Assembly (NCBI GenBank): GCA_002297505.1
Contig: DBLQ01000059.1
Span: forward strand, 53,805-117,804
Source of the DNA: Flavobacteriales bacterium UBA720
GTDB taxonomy: Bacteria > Bacteroidota > Bacteroidia > Flavobacteriales > Weeksellaceae
Length of the DNA: 64,000 nt
Direction: 5' to 3'
Under the pieces are notes generated by a model that worked only from the letters and a program-made list of their open reading frames with translations, was not told where the DNA came from and did no database searches. Shown piece by piece: positions 44,567-53,891 of the stretch (its first letter is position 1; every line of letters begins with the position of its first letter). The position numbers were made by a program, and so were the translations under genes.

Positions 44567-45220
44567 TTAGTCACGCAGCCTGGCAATAACGTCCATTCCG
44601 CCTTTGGTCTTATCTCCGATTTTGCAAAGGATCTCGGTATCCAGAGGCAGGAAAACGTCCATTCTGGAACCGAACTTGATAAATCCGAATTCGTGTCCGG
44701 CTTTGGCTTTATCTTCAATATTACAGTAGAAAACAATCCTTCTGGCGACGTAACCTGCAATCTGGCGGAACACCACTTGATGGTTGGTTAAGCTGTTGAC
44801 AGCAACCGTAGTTCTTTCGTTTTCTGTGGAAGATTTTTCGTGCCATGCCACAAGATACTTCCCGGGATGGTATTTCTTATAAGTAACGTCACCGCTTACA
44901 GGATATCGGCAGATGTGTACGTTAAGTGGCGACATAAAGATGGAAACCTGAATACAGTTTGCTTTCAGAACCTCATCTTCAAAAACTTCTTTAATCATTA
45001 CAACTTTTCCGTCCACAGGTGCAACCACATTTTCGGTATGATCCAGGATGGCTCTCGCCGGAACGCGGAAAAACCAGAAAATTAGACCCAGCATGATCAG
45101 CAGCGGAATCAGGATGACCAGAGACCATATTTCCAAATAATAAATGGATATGGTTGCGATAAATGCAATGAATAAAATGGCAACAATCAGTGTTCCTTTT
45201 GATTCCTTATGTAGTTTCAT
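44567..45220 (-). CDS. psd: Phosphatidylserine decarboxylase family protein
   Basis: The 217-residue enzyme makes phosphatidylethanolamine at the inner membrane. It has an N-terminal membrane helix pair (about 12-55), PVDGKVVMIKEVFEDEVLKA, the NVHICRYPVSGDVTYKKYHP block and the self-cleavage GS in FIKFGSRMDVFLPLD, which yields the pyruvoyl subunit. The short length marks the Psd-related (archaeal/Bacteroidetes) form. It is 9 bp downstream of cdsA, a clear phospholipid operon. Confidence 0.93.
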   Translation of the reverse strand: MKLHKESKGTLIVAILFIAFIATISIYYLEIWSLVILIPLLIMLGLIFWFFRVPARAILDHTENVVAPVDGKVVMIKEVFEDEVLKANCIQVSIFMSPLNVHICRYPVSGDVTYKKYHPGKYLVAWHEKSSTENERTTVAVNSLTNHQVVFRQIAGYVARRIVFYCNIEDKAKAGHEFGFIKFGSRMDVFLPLDTEILCKIGDKTKGGMDVIARLRD

Positions 45221-45229
45221 ATTTCGGTT

Positions 45230-46105
45230 CTAAAAAAGTTTTTCTAAAATAAAATAAAGGTAAATCACTGGGGCGCAGAGGATAAAGCTATCCAGCCTGT
45301 CCAACACACCGCCATGTCCCGGGATGATATTTCCGCTGTCCTTCACTGCAAAACTACGCTTTAGCTGACTTTCCACCAAATCGCCAAGTGGTGCAAATAT
45401 AGACACCAGCAACCCGACAATCATCCAGTTGCCACGGAGATCGGGGAAATACCGCTCCACGATAAATCCAAGTATTAAAGTGAGTACTACGCCGCCCGCA
45501 AAACCTTCCCAGGTTTTTTTAGGCGAGATTTTGGGCGCCATTTTATGCTTTCCAAATAATCTGCCTGTAATGTAAGCAAAAGTGTCGCTGCTCCAGATCA
45601 GGACAAACAACATGAAAACCTCCAGGGTAAAAGACTTTTCGGGATCCAGCGTACTAAACTTTGGCAGTCCTAGGGCGAAGCCAAATGGTAATGCCAGATA
45701 GACGACGGTGAAAATCAGCTTACCATTTTCAAAATAAAGTTCTTTGGGAAATTTGAATAATGTAATGGCTGCGATTGGGATCAGCAGCAGGGAAAGCATT
45801 TCGCTGAAATTGACATCAAAAAAAAAGCCGTGGTAGAAAAAACGTTTTGTGAATCGGTAATAGATAAATGCCGCAATTGGAAAAACCAGCCATTTATAAA
45901 TGCTGTTGTCAAACTTCATGATCTTAATGCACTCAAAAAGTCCTACGATGAGGAAGAAGGTCATCAACCCGTAAAAGAGGTATTGCTGCTTCACTTCCGG
46001 CAGAAAACTGCTGAACAATTTCTCGCCAAGCGGCGTGGTACAGATGGCGATGATCAGAACATAAACCAGTCCCGAAAGAGAACGCTGAATGAAATTTTTA
46101 TCCAA
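45230..46105 (-). CDS. cdsA: Phosphatidate cytidylyltransferase
   Basis: The 291-residue polytopic membrane enzyme makes CDP-diacylglycerol from phosphatidate and CTP. The C-terminal signature is complete: ESQLKRSFAVKDSGNIIPGH, then GGVLDRLDSFI. The middle has DTFAYITGRLFGKHKMAPKI and SPKKTWEGFAGG. About eight helices are expected. It sits between a LUD-domain gene and psd, so it shares a lipid operon. Confidence 0.95.
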   Translation of the reverse strand: MDKNFIQRSLSGLVYVLIIAICTTPLGEKLFSSFLPEVKQQYLFYGLMTFFLIVGLFECIKIMKFDNSIYKWLVFPIAAFIYYRFTKRFFYHGFFFDVNFSEMLSLLLIPIAAITLFKFPKELYFENGKLIFTVVYLALPFGFALGLPKFSTLDPEKSFTLEVFMLFVLIWSSDTFAYITGRLFGKHKMAPKISPKKTWEGFAGGVVLTLILGFIVERYFPDLRGNWMIVGLLVSIFAPLGDLVESQLKRSFAVKDSGNIIPGHGGVLDRLDSFILCAPVIYLYFILEKLF

Positions 46106-46114
46106 AGTTGAAAT

Positions 46115-46693
46115 TTAATCTTCCAGCAAAAGTAAGAAAAGTTTGGTATTATCCTTATTCGGGGTGTCCAATTTGGACTGGCTGCCGCTAATGGAGGTCA
46201 GATTCTTAAGATTTCCGGCACGTTTCACCTTCATCATAGCCTCGTTCAGGTTGCTTGCGATCTGCGAGATATTAGCCATGATGATGATTTTGCTTGGCAA
46301 TCTGGACGAATGGTAATGCAGAATGTTGTTGTGAGACAGCATAATCCTGCCGTCAAAAGCGATCAGATATTCGCAGGTGATGAAGGCGGCATCATTGCCC
46401 TCCGTCAGTTCCGGCGAATAAGGCGTTTTGATGACATCGAGGAAATTTCTCAGATCCTGGTCCCAGCAGAAAACATTGCTGATTTGTTCAATCTTGATGA
46501 TTTGATTCAGCGTCTGAAGCGCCTCGGATTCATCGGCGCAATAATTAAAAAAACCGCCGGAATGCGTAAAGAGCTGCGCAAACTTATAGTCTAAGTCGGC
46601 ATCGCGGAGCTGGTCGGCCAGTTTGGTCACGTCCGGTTCCTCCTCCTCGGGCTGATTCATTATTTTGTTAACGAGTTTTTTGAAAAGACTCAA
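46115..46693 (-). CDS. LUD (LutC/YkgG-like) domain protein
   Basis: The 192-residue protein is close to the LutC/YkgG fold: FAQLFTHSGGFFNYCADESE, FCWDQDLRNFLDVIKTPYSP, DAAFITCEYLIAFDGRIMLS and KIIIMANISQIASNLNEAMM. LutC works with LutA and LutB in L-lactate oxidation, but those are not here. Placement between ftsH and cdsA suggests another role in this lineage. Its stop is 9 bp upstream of the cdsA start. Confidence 0.8.
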   Translation of the reverse strand: MSLFKKLVNKIMNQPEEEEPDVTKLADQLRDADLDYKFAQLFTHSGGFFNYCADESEALQTLNQIIKIEQISNVFCWDQDLRNFLDVIKTPYSPELTEGNDAAFITCEYLIAFDGRIMLSHNNILHYHSSRLPSKIIIMANISQIASNLNEAMMKVKRAGNLKNLTSISGSQSKLDTPNKDNTKLFLLLLED

Positions 46694-46776
46694 AATAAGT
46701 GGGGTTTTTTATTAATTATTACAAATGTAAAGAATATTTATAATACTCTAAAAACCAAATTATTGTTTTAATAAAA

Positions 46777-46799
46777 AAATCCTGGTAAAACCAGGATTT
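46777..46799 (-). terminator. Terminator after ftsH
   Basis: AAATCCTGG and CCAGGATTT form a 9-bp stem with a 5-nt loop; on the minus strand a run of T's follows. Confidence 0.8.
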
Positions 46800-46827
46800 C
46801 TATGTTTATTAATGCTTCGAAAACAGA

Positions 46828-48789
46828 CTAACTTTCTGGATTCAAGACGTTTCCGGCGTCGGCAGGATTGTCCAGGCTGGAGACCGGTTTCTCGGTCAGT
46901 TCCGGATCCCAAGCACGTTTTCCGAAAATTTCCTCCAGGTCTTCGCGGAAAATGACTTCTTTGTCCAGTAATTTCTGAGCCAGTGCATCCAATTTGTCAC
47001 GATTTTCAGTAAGGATATTAACCGCTCTGATATACTGCGTCTCAATCAGTTTGGAGATTTCCTCATCGATTAGTTTGGCAGTCTGCTCGGAGTATGGCTT
47101 TCCAGAGCTGTACTCGGATTGCCCTGAACTGTCATAGTAAGAGATATTACCAACTTTATCATTAAGACCATAAATCGTTACCATGGCCTGAGCTTGCTTC
47201 GTCACTCTTTCCAAATCAGACAAAGCTCCGGTTGATATATTTCCGAAAACAGCCTGTTCTGCGGCTCTACCGCCCAACGTCGCACAGATCTCATCCAGCA
47301 TCTGTTCTGTCGTAGTCAACTGTCTTTCCTCTGGAAGATACCAAGCCGCACCAAGAGATCGCCCTCTTGGAACAATTGTTACTTTAAGCAATGGCGCAGC
47401 ATGCTCTACTAACCAGGAAATTGTAGCATGACCAGCTTCGTGGAAAGCGACTCTTCTTTTTTCCGAAGGTTTGATGGCTTTATTTTTCTTTTCAAGACCG
47501 CCAATGATCCGGTCTACAGCATCCAGGAAGTCCTGTTTTGTAACCGATTCGTGAGAATTTCTGGCTGCGATAAGTGCTGCCTCGTTACAAACATTGGCAA
47601 TGTCAGCGCCGCTGAATCCCGGCGTTTGTTTCGCTAAGAATTCTCTGTCAATATTCGGGTCCAGTTTGATCTTCGCGAGGTGAACTTCGAATATTTGTTT
47701 TCTTTCGTGAAGTTCCGGTAAATCAACGTAAATAGAACGGTCAAATCTTCCGGCTCTCATCAAGGCTTTGTCCAGGATGTCGGCTCTGTTGGTAGCTGCC
47801 ATCACTATGACGTTGGTATCTGTTCCGAAACCATCCATCTCTGTCAGTAATTGATTCAAAGTATTTTCACGCTCGTCATTTCCTCCTGTGAAATTACCTT
47901 TACCTCTGGCTCTACCAATGGCGTCAATCTCATCAATAAAGATAATCGCCGGAGATTTTGCTTTGGCTTGCGCGAACAGGTCTCTGACTCTGGAAGCACC
48001 TACACCCACAAACATCTCCACAAAATCAGAGCCTGAAAGTGAAAAGAACGGCACTTTGGCTTCGCCGGCAACGGCTTTTGCCAATAGGGTTTTACCAGTT
48101 CCCGGAGGGCCTACCAACAGAACACCTTTCGGGATTTTACCACCAAGCTTGGTATATTTTTCAGAGTTTTTAAGAAAATCTACCACTTCCTGTACCTCTT
48201 CTTTAGCACCTTCCAGTCCTGCAACATCCTTGAATGTCACCTGGATTTTATCTTTCTCATCAAACAATTTGGCTCTGGACTTTCCAATGCTGAAAATCTG
48301 TCCGCCAGGTCCGCCGGCACCGCCGCCCATCTTTCTGAACAGGACGAAATAAAACAGCGCCATAATTCCTATCCAGAACAATGCTGTGAACAGCAAGTCT
48401 GAGAAAAATCCCTGGCTCTTCCCGAATTCCATTCGGGCCTGTTTCGGCAGCTTGGAATTGATCATGTCAAATTTTTCCTGGAAATATCTTAAATCTCCGT
48501 AAGTCAGTACGAAGTCCGGGCTTGGCTTGATATTAATGGCAGAAAGCGGATCGCTTTTCTTTTCGCCTTTCTGTAATTCTGCTTTGGCTTCTTTGGTCAG
48601 GAAGACATCTGCTTTAGAATTGTCTTTGTAAACCAAAACTTCATTCACCTTACCCTGCTGAACTAAGCCATAAAAATCTTTTTCATCGATGTTTTTTACC
48701 ATAGAATCTCCCAGCAATCCGGGCAGAAATATGAGTAAAATCAAACCCAGTAAAACGGGTATGAACCAATTGAATCCTTTATTATTCAT
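46828..48789 (-). CDS. ftsH: ATP-dependent zinc metalloprotease FtsH
   Basis: The 653-residue inner-membrane protease degrades unfolded membrane and short-lived proteins. It has a first helix ([20 protein letters not shown]), a periplasmic domain, a second helix ([20 protein letters not shown]), the AAA domain with [20 protein letters not shown] and the SRH end [19 protein letters not shown], and the zinc site [20 protein letters not shown]. Length is typical for Bacteroidetes. The gene follows rsfS by 42 bp. Confidence 0.97.
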   Translation of the reverse strand: MNNKGFNWFIPVLLGLILLIFLPGLLGDSMVKNIDEKDFYGLVQQGKVNEVLVYKDNSKADVFLTKEAKAELQKGEKKSDPLSAINIKPSPDFVLTYGDLRYFQEKFDMINSKLPKQARMEFGKSQGFFSDLLFTALFWIGIMALFYFVLFRKMGGGAGGPGGQIFSIGKSRAKLFDEKDKIQVTFKDVAGLEGAKEEVQEVVDFLKNSEKYTKLGGKIPKGVLLVGPPGTGKTLLAKAVAGEAKVPFFSLSGSDFVEMFVGVGASRVRDLFAQAKAKSPAIIFIDEIDAIGRARGKGNFTGGNDERENTLNQLLTEMDGFGTDTNVIVMAATNRADILDKALMRAGRFDRSIYVDLPELHERKQIFEVHLAKIKLDPNIDREFLAKQTPGFSGADIANVCNEAALIAARNSHESVTKQDFLDAVDRIIGGLEKKNKAIKPSEKRRVAFHEAGHATISWLVEHAAPLLKVTIVPRGRSLGAAWYLPEERQLTTTEQMLDEICATLGGRAAEQAVFGNISTGALSDLERVTKQAQAMVTIYGLNDKVGNISYYDSSGQSEYSSGKPYSEQTAKLIDEEISKLIETQYIRAVNILTENRDKLDALAQKLLDKEVIFREDLEEIFGKRAWDPELTEKPVSSLDNPADAGNVLNPES

Positions 48790-48831
48790 TCTAGTTTTTT
48801 AAATAAATTGATGATGCGGTGTGTGCATCTT

Positions 48832-49194
48832 TTAGCTTTCGATTGTTGTGATCTTGGCATCGCCCCAGAGTTCCTCGATATCATAATATTCGCGGATCTG
48901 CTTCTGGAAAACGTGTACCACCACAGAAACGTAATCCACCAGCACCCACATGGCATTTTCCGTACCTTCTACGTGCCAAGGTCTTTCCTTAATGTCGTTT
49001 CTCACTTTTTTCTCTATGTTACCAGCGATGGCAGAAACCTGCGTATTGGAGTTTCCGCTGCAGATGACGAAGGTCTCTGCGACTGAATTTTCTATGCCTG
49101 ATAAATCGAAGATCTGGATGTCTTCACCTTTTGTATCCTGAATCGCCTCAACGATTTTGTCGACTAATAATTGTTTTTCTGTACTTTTACTCAT
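48832..49194 (-). CDS. rsfS: Ribosomal silencing factor RsfS
   Basis: The 120-residue factor binds ribosomal protein L14 and blocks subunit joining in slow growth. The family core is clear: LVDKIVEAIQDTKGEDIQIF, ETFVICSGNSNTQVSAIAGN, PWHVEGTENAMWVLVDYVSV and HVFQKQIREYYDIEELWGDA. It opens the rsfS-ftsH pair, divergent from birA. Confidence 0.95.
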   Translation of the reverse strand: MSKSTEKQLLVDKIVEAIQDTKGEDIQIFDLSGIENSVAETFVICSGNSNTQVSAIAGNIEKKVRNDIKERPWHVEGTENAMWVLVDYVSVVVHVFQKQIREYYDIEELWGDAKITTIES

Positions 49195-49214
49195 TCAAAA
49201 AAATTGTGTAATTG

Positions 49215-49222
49215 CAAATTTA
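49215..49222 (-). promoter_or_regulatory. -7 element of rsfS-ftsH
   Basis: On the minus strand TAAATTTG, 20 nt before the rsfS start. No -33 TTG is present at the usual spacing. Confidence 0.4.
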
Positions 49223-49281
49223 TTGATTTTTATCTATTTATCTTTTGTTTCGTGACCCATAATCTCATAAAGTTTTCATAA

Positions 49282-49992
49282 ATGCACCGCTTCCTTCATC
49301 TCGACCAATGTTTTTCTACGCAGGACGAAATTCTCAAGCTTTTGAATGAAGACGAACCAAGTGTAGTTTTTACCTTTCACCAAACTCAAGGCCGCGGACA
49401 GTACGGCAATTCCTGGGAAGTGATCCCGGACCAGAACCTGGCGTATTCTTTTGGGATTAAAGTTTCTGAAATCAAAGTCTCCGCTGTGTTGCTCAATTAT
49501 TATACCGCAATCGTAGTGCGCGATTTTCTAGACAATCTGACCCATTCGGATGTCAAAATCAAATGGCCGAACGATATCATCCTCAACGGGAAGAAGGTCT
49601 GCGGCATGCTGATCGAAAAAAAAAGAATTGCTGAGGCGGATTATTTCATCATTGGCATTGGAATTAATCTATTGCAGACTGATTTTTCACACCTTTCCAA
49701 GGCGGGCTCTGTACTGTCGCTAACCGGCATTAACGTTGACTTAGTAGAATTTGCTAAAGAGTTCAATGCTAATTTTCTTTCTAAAATCAAAAGCGTTCCG
49801 GACGAAAATAGCATCATGGAAATGTATAACGCGCAGCTTTTCCGGAGAAATGAGATCTCGGTATTTCAGAAAAGTGATTTGCGCCAAAATGGCATTATCA
49901 AAAAGGCTGACGAACACGGGTTTTTGTGGATCGATCTGGAGCAGGACGGCCTTCAGAAGTTTTTTCACAAACAAATCGAATTGCTGTATTGA
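49282..49992 (+). CDS. birA: Biotin--[acetyl-CoA-carboxylase] ligase
   Basis: The 236-residue enzyme attaches biotin to the carboxylase carrier protein. It has the catalytic core motifs FTFHQTQGRGQYGNSWEVIP (GRGRxG-type adenylate loop), VKIKWPNDIILNGKKVCGML and DYFIIGIGINLLQT. There is no N-terminal DNA-binding domain, so it is not a repressor. The C-terminal cap is short but present (GIIKKADEHGFLWIDLEQDG). Confidence 0.94.
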   Translation: MHRFLHLDQCFSTQDEILKLLNEDEPSVVFTFHQTQGRGQYGNSWEVIPDQNLAYSFGIKVSEIKVSAVLLNYYTAIVVRDFLDNLTHSDVKIKWPNDIILNGKKVCGMLIEKKRIAEADYFIIGIGINLLQTDFSHLSKAGSVLSLTGINVDLVEFAKEFNANFLSKIKSVPDENSIMEMYNAQLFRRNEISVFQKSDLRQNGIIKKADEHGFLWIDLEQDGLQKFFHKQIELLY

Positions 49993-50034
49993 AACTTATA
50001 CTCTGAGCGCAAAGTTTATTTTTGAAGTTCTAAA

Positions 50035-51129
50035 TTACTGATTGGCCCGCTTGATATAAAGATAGGCCGCTACCGGTGCAAACACGATGTTCGGGAGCCA
50101 CATGGCGAGCAGTGGCGGAAGGGTTTTGTTCTCAGAAACCACATTCAGCACCTGAAAAGAAAAGACGAAGAGGAATGCCAGTGCGATTCCAAGAGCCAGG
50201 TTAAGTCCCAGCCCTCCCCGTTTTTTCTGTGAGGACAACGATAATCCTAAAAAAGTCAGAATGATGATAGAAACCGGCATCGATGTTCTCTGGTAAAGCT
50301 CGTTGTAGAAAGAAGTCACATTGCTGTTGCCCTTCATTTTTTCGCGCTTGATCATTTCCAGCAGTTCCGGCGTGGTTTTGTTCTGGGCCACGAGTTTATC
50401 CGGAAAGAGTTCCGATGGCGGCAACTTAAAGTCCTGAACCTTGCTGGTGCCATTGCCCAGGATTTCGGTGTCGTTTTTTCCGGCTGTCCGCTCGGCATAG
50501 TTGGTAACCAGGAAGTTTTTCTTCTTGGTGTCCCACGTGATGTCCATTGCGGTAATCTGATAGATCAGCTTTTTGTTTTTGTCAAATTTCTGATACATAT
50601 AGCCGGAGCCACGGTTTTCTTTCTTGTTATAACTGTTCACAAAGATGTACTCGCTGGGGTTAAGGTTAGACGCAATGGTCATATTACCGAGAAGTTTCTC
50701 TTTGTTAATCGCGTTATAGGTATACGGTTCCAGCACGTTTTTCTTGATGTTGGCCCAAGGCAGTATAAAGTGGTTGAGCGCCAGGGTAACACAGGCAATC
50801 AGGATAGAAGTGATAAGGTAAGGCTTCGCAAAACGGTGAAAACTGGCACCACTGCTCACGATGGCTACAATCTCCGTGTTGTTGGCCATCCGGGATGTGA
50901 AAAAGATCACGGTGATAAAGACCAGAATCGACATAAAAGTCAAAATCAGATTCAGGATCCAGAACGGGTAGAAATTAAGAAGGAAATAACCTACGGTGAA
51001 GCCATTGCTTTCAATCCGCGGCGTTTTGGACTGCACATCTACGACCAACACAATAATAGACAACAAAGCCAACATAAAAATGAGGGTTCCCAGATATTTT
51101 TTGATGACGTAGAGGTCGATTATTTTCAT
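50035..51129 (-). CDS. LptF/LptG family permease
   Basis: The 364-residue permease has six helices, three at each end (KYLGTLIFMLALLSIIVLVV; FWILNLILTFMSILVFITVI; FAKPYLITSILIACVTLALN; then three near residues 278-358), with a large periplasmic jellyroll between. It would work with LptB to extract LPS. It is most like LptG, but one copy cannot be told from the other safely. The gene is followed upstream by a heptamer repeat and then tgt. Confidence 0.9.
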   Translation of the reverse strand: MKIIDLYVIKKYLGTLIFMLALLSIIVLVVDVQSKTPRIESNGFTVGYFLLNFYPFWILNLILTFMSILVFITVIFFTSRMANNTEIVAIVSSGASFHRFAKPYLITSILIACVTLALNHFILPWANIKKNVLEPYTYNAINKEKLLGNMTIASNLNPSEYIFVNSYNKKENRGSGYMYQKFDKNKKLIYQITAMDITWDTKKKNFLVTNYAERTAGKNDTEILGNGTSKVQDFKLPPSELFPDKLVAQNKTTPELLEMIKREKMKGNSNVTSFYNELYQRTSMPVSIIILTFLGLSLSSQKKRGGLGLNLALGIALAFLFVFSFQVLNVVSENKTLPPLLAMWLPNIVFAPVAAYLYIKRANQ

Positions 51130-51152
51130 GTGAGATGTTGTGTTGTTGTATG

Positions 51153-51194
51153 TTAGAAGTTAGAAGTTAGAAGTTAGAAGTTAGAGGTTAGAGA
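51153..51194. repeat. Heptamer tandem repeat
   Basis: Six units of TTAGAAG: four identical (51153-51180) and two variants (TTAGAGG, TTAGAGA). It lies in the 166-bp gap between the permease gene and tgt. Copy number could vary between strains. Confidence 0.9.
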
Positions 51195-51295
51195 TTAACG
51201 AGGGATAGCTAGAATTATTTTTTTTACTTCTCACCTTTCACTTTTTACCTCTTACTCCTTTCACATTTTCCTTGTCTCTTTTGCCTTGTTTCTTC

Positions 51296-52426
51296 CTAAA
51301 GCCTTTGTTTCAATTGCGGGATGATCTGGTCTTTCCATTGGTAGAAGTCGCCGGCGACGATGTGTTCCCGGGCTACCTTCACCAGATCGAGGTAGAATGC
51401 CAGGTTATGAATCGAGGCGATCTGCTTCGCAAGGTATTCCTTTGCCACAAAAAGGTGACGCACATAAGCCTTGGAATATTCCTGATCCACAAAACTGGTT
51501 CCGAACTCATCCAGTGGCGAGAAGTCGGTTTTCCATTTCTCATTTTTCATGTTCATCACACCCTGCCAGCTAAAGAGCATGGCGTTTCGCGCATTTCTCG
51601 TCGGCATCACACAGTCCATCATATCGACACCGAATCCGATGCTTTCGATGATGTTCCAGGGCGTTCCCACGCCCATCAGGTAGCGAGGTTTGTCTTTAGG
51701 AAGGATGTCTGTCACTTCATTAGTGATCCGGTACATCTCTTCTTCCGGTTCGCCCACGGAAAGTCCGCCAATGGCATTGCCTTCGGCACCGGCTTCGGCA
51801 ATCACTTCCGCCGAAATCTTCCTCAGGTCCGAAAAGCATGAACCCTGAACAATCGGGAAGAGGCGCTGCTTGTGGCCATACAGTTCCTTATTCTGCTCCG
51901 TCCAGTCGATGCAGCGTTTCAGCCAGCGGTGTGTAAGCTCCATAGAACTTTTGACCGCACTGTACTCGCTGGGGTAAGCAATGCACTCATCAAAAGCCAT
52001 AAAAATATCGGCGCCAATCTGTCTCTGGATTTCCATAGAAATCTCAGGCGACATAAAGCGTGCACTCCCGTCGATATGCGATTTGAACTTTACGCCTTCC
52101 TCGGTTATTTTTCTGCTCTTGGCCAAAGAAAAAACCTGGTAACCTCCGGAATCTGTGAGAATCGGCCGGTCCCAGTTCATAAACTGGTGCAGTCCGCCTG
52201 CCTGCTGCATGATGTCCATGGTGGGACGCAACATCAGGTGGTAGGTGTTGCCGAGAATAATCTGGGCTTTGATGTCGTCTTTCAATTCTCGCTGGTGCAC
52301 CGTTTTCACGGACGCCACTGTGCCCACGGGCATGAAAATCGGGGTCTGAATCCGGCCGTGATCCGTTGTTATAACACCGGCTCTTGCCTTGGATTCCGAT
52401 GATTTTTCTATTTCAAAAAATTTCAT
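51296..52426 (-). CDS. tgt: Queuine tRNA-ribosyltransferase lacking zinc cysteines
   Basis: The 376-residue TIM-barrel enzyme swaps guanine for the queuosine precursor at tRNA position 34. Catalytic residues are present: Asp92 in ILTDSGGYQVFSLA and the nucleophile Asp in SIGFGVDMMDCVMPTRNARN. The C-terminal zinc motif CxCxxC is absent. The site reads DEFGTSFVDQEYSKAYVRHL and keeps only the later His (ASIHNLAFYL). From memory this is a flavobacterial trait, so the enzyme is probably active. It is the first of three minus-strand genes with a short gap after DUF4296. Confidence 0.93.
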   Translation of the reverse strand: MKFFEIEKSSESKARAGVITTDHGRIQTPIFMPVGTVASVKTVHQRELKDDIKAQIILGNTYHLMLRPTMDIMQQAGGLHQFMNWDRPILTDSGGYQVFSLAKSRKITEEGVKFKSHIDGSARFMSPEISMEIQRQIGADIFMAFDECIAYPSEYSAVKSSMELTHRWLKRCIDWTEQNKELYGHKQRLFPIVQGSCFSDLRKISAEVIAEAGAEGNAIGGLSVGEPEEEMYRITNEVTDILPKDKPRYLMGVGTPWNIIESIGFGVDMMDCVMPTRNARNAMLFSWQGVMNMKNEKWKTDFSPLDEFGTSFVDQEYSKAYVRHLFVAKEYLAKQIASIHNLAFYLDLVKVAREHIVAGDFYQWKDQIIPQLKQRL

Positions 52427-52485
52427 TCTTTTGTTTTAATTCTAATGCTGCCGGGGATTCTGACACGGCAACTGTTCATTGGTTT

Positions 52486-52863
52486 TTATCTGGCTTGAGC
52501 CGGAAAATTACCGCTGTTCTCTTTCATTTTCTTATCGATGAAGGCTTCCGCTTTCGGATCTTTGGATTTGATAATGGCCTGCGCGTCGGTCAGGATATCC
52601 TGCATCGTTTCCGGTTTAGTCATATAATACCGGTAGCTGTCCGTAAAAGTCTGGCCTTTAATCTTATATTTTTTCAGGATAAAGCGGGTCGCATTTTCTG
52701 TGTTGATGTTGCTCCCGATGGAATAGCTCTGCTCATTGATGGCAAAATCGGCGATGAGTTCAGACATCTTTTCTTCCGGCAGCACATCCTTCGGTTTTTC
52801 TATGGCTTCCGTACAGGATGCAACGCCGAATAACATTATTAAACCCAACAAAAAATTTTTCAT
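52486..52863 (-). CDS. DUF4296 lipoprotein
   Basis: The 125-residue protein has a lipobox (MKNFLLGLIMLFGVASCTEA) and the DUF4296 core VLPEEKMSELIADFAINEQS with TFTDSYRYYMTKPETMQDIL. It is an envelope protein of unknown function. The start is 1 bp from the stop of the upstream mannosyltransferase-like gene, so both are coexpressed. Confidence 0.87.
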   Translation of the reverse strand: MKNFLLGLIMLFGVASCTEAIEKPKDVLPEEKMSELIADFAINEQSYSIGSNINTENATRFILKKYKIKGQTFTDSYRYYMTKPETMQDILTDAQAIIKSKDPKAEAFIDKKMKENSGNFPAQAR

Positions 52864-52864
52864 C

Positions 52865-53581
52865 TTACAATTTTCCGATTAAGTTTTTCCATTTGAGGTT
52901 CAGCACCCCGAAGACTGCTTCCTGAATGATGCCGCCATTCATCTTGCTTACGCCTTCTGTCCTGTCGGTAAAGATGATCGGCACCTCCACAATTTTCAGA
53001 TTTTTCTTGAACACGCGGTACTTCATCTCCACCTGGAAACCATAGCCTTTCAGTTTGATCTTATCCAGTCCGATGGCGATCAATGTTTCTTTGCGGAAAC
53101 ATACGAATCCCGCTGTGGTGTCATGAATCGGGAGACCCAAAACAAAGCGGACGTATTTGGATGCAAAGTAGGAGAGCAGCACGCGTCCCATTGGCCAATT
53201 GACCACATTCACGCCCTGTGAATACCGGGAGCCTACAGACATATCTGCATTCTGGCACGCCTCATAGAGCTTGACCAGATCTTTGGGGTTATGCGAAAAA
53301 TCGGCATCCATCTCGAAGATGTAGTCATAATCGTTATGAATGGCCCACTGGAAACCGTGGATATAAGCCTTTCCCAGTCCATCCTTGATTTTCCGCACCG
53401 TGAGGTGGAGCTGCAGCGGATAGGTCTCGCGCAGCCGCCTCACGATCTCGGCCGTACCATCCGGCGAAGAGTCATCCACCACCAATACATGGAAATCCTG
53501 CTGTAATGCAAAAACCGCCGAAATGATCTTTTCGATGTTTTCTTTTTCGTTGTAGGTAGGGATAATAACCAGTTTCTTCAT
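52865..53581 (-). CDS. Polyprenol monophosphomannose synthase-like GT2
   Basis: The 238-residue family 2 glycosyltransferase starts at KKLVIIPTYNEKENIEKIIS (Met 53581 is chosen; six extra residues to 53599 are unlikely). Motifs include LVVDDSSPDGTAEIV, EMDADFSHNPKDLVK and the C-terminal IIFTDRTEGVSKMNGGIIQE. It has no C-terminal membrane domain. It should move mannose (or a similar sugar) from a nucleotide to a polyprenol phosphate at the inner membrane. Confidence 0.9.
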   Translation of the reverse strand: MKKLVIIPTYNEKENIEKIISAVFALQQDFHVLVVDDSSPDGTAEIVRRLRETYPLQLHLTVRKIKDGLGKAYIHGFQWAIHNDYDYIFEMDADFSHNPKDLVKLYEACQNADMSVGSRYSQGVNVVNWPMGRVLLSYFASKYVRFVLGLPIHDTTAGFVCFRKETLIAIGLDKIKLKGYGFQVEMKYRVFKKNLKIVEVPIIFTDRTEGVSKMNGGIIQEAVFGVLNLKWKNLIGKL

Positions 53582-53662
53582 CCGGGAAATAATTCGCAAA
53601 GATAATCTTTTAACCGTTAACGTGTTTTAGAGTCGGTCTAAAAATAAGTTAAATGTAAATTT

Positions 53663-53845
53663 TTAAATGCTTTTTTGTTTTCCACGGCGGTAAAGGTAGT
53701 CCAAGGATACTTCTAAAATATCTGCAATCCCCCGCTGCGCAAAGTCTCCCGAATTTGAGTGCAATTTTATGAAGTATCCAAATTCAATTTTATTGCTAAA
53801 ATCAAGTATAGGTTTATGAGTCAATTCAATTTCAATAATCTGCAT
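53663..53845 (-). CDS. Small ORF with an HTH-like end, containing an island repeat
   Basis: The 60-residue frame ends GIADILEVSLDYLYRRGKQK, which resembles the last helices of XRE-type regulators. Its middle (SNSGDFAQRG) is encoded by the G+C-rich repeat 53731-53750. The N-terminal 35 residues match nothing known to me. It may be a remnant of a regulator fused to a repeat, or may be noncoding. It stands at the left edge of the A+T-rich island. Confidence 0.3.
   Translation of the reverse strand: MQIIEIELTHKPILDFSNKIEFGYFIKLHSNSGDFAQRGIADILEVSLDYLYRRGKQKSI
53731..53750 (+). repeat. G+C-rich island repeat, copy A (short)
   Basis: CCCGCTGCGCAAAGTCTCCC shares its first 18 bases with copy D (56988-57005), and its reverse complement resembles copy B. 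Confidence 0.75.
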
Positions 53846-53891
53846 GGTTGCTTGAATACTTTTTTCATTTTTATATTTTTGTGTAATTGCT

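Noticed and set aside
51153..51194. Possible CRISPR or iteron origin
   Set aside because: Units are 7 bp and contiguous with no spacers; no replication gene is nearby.
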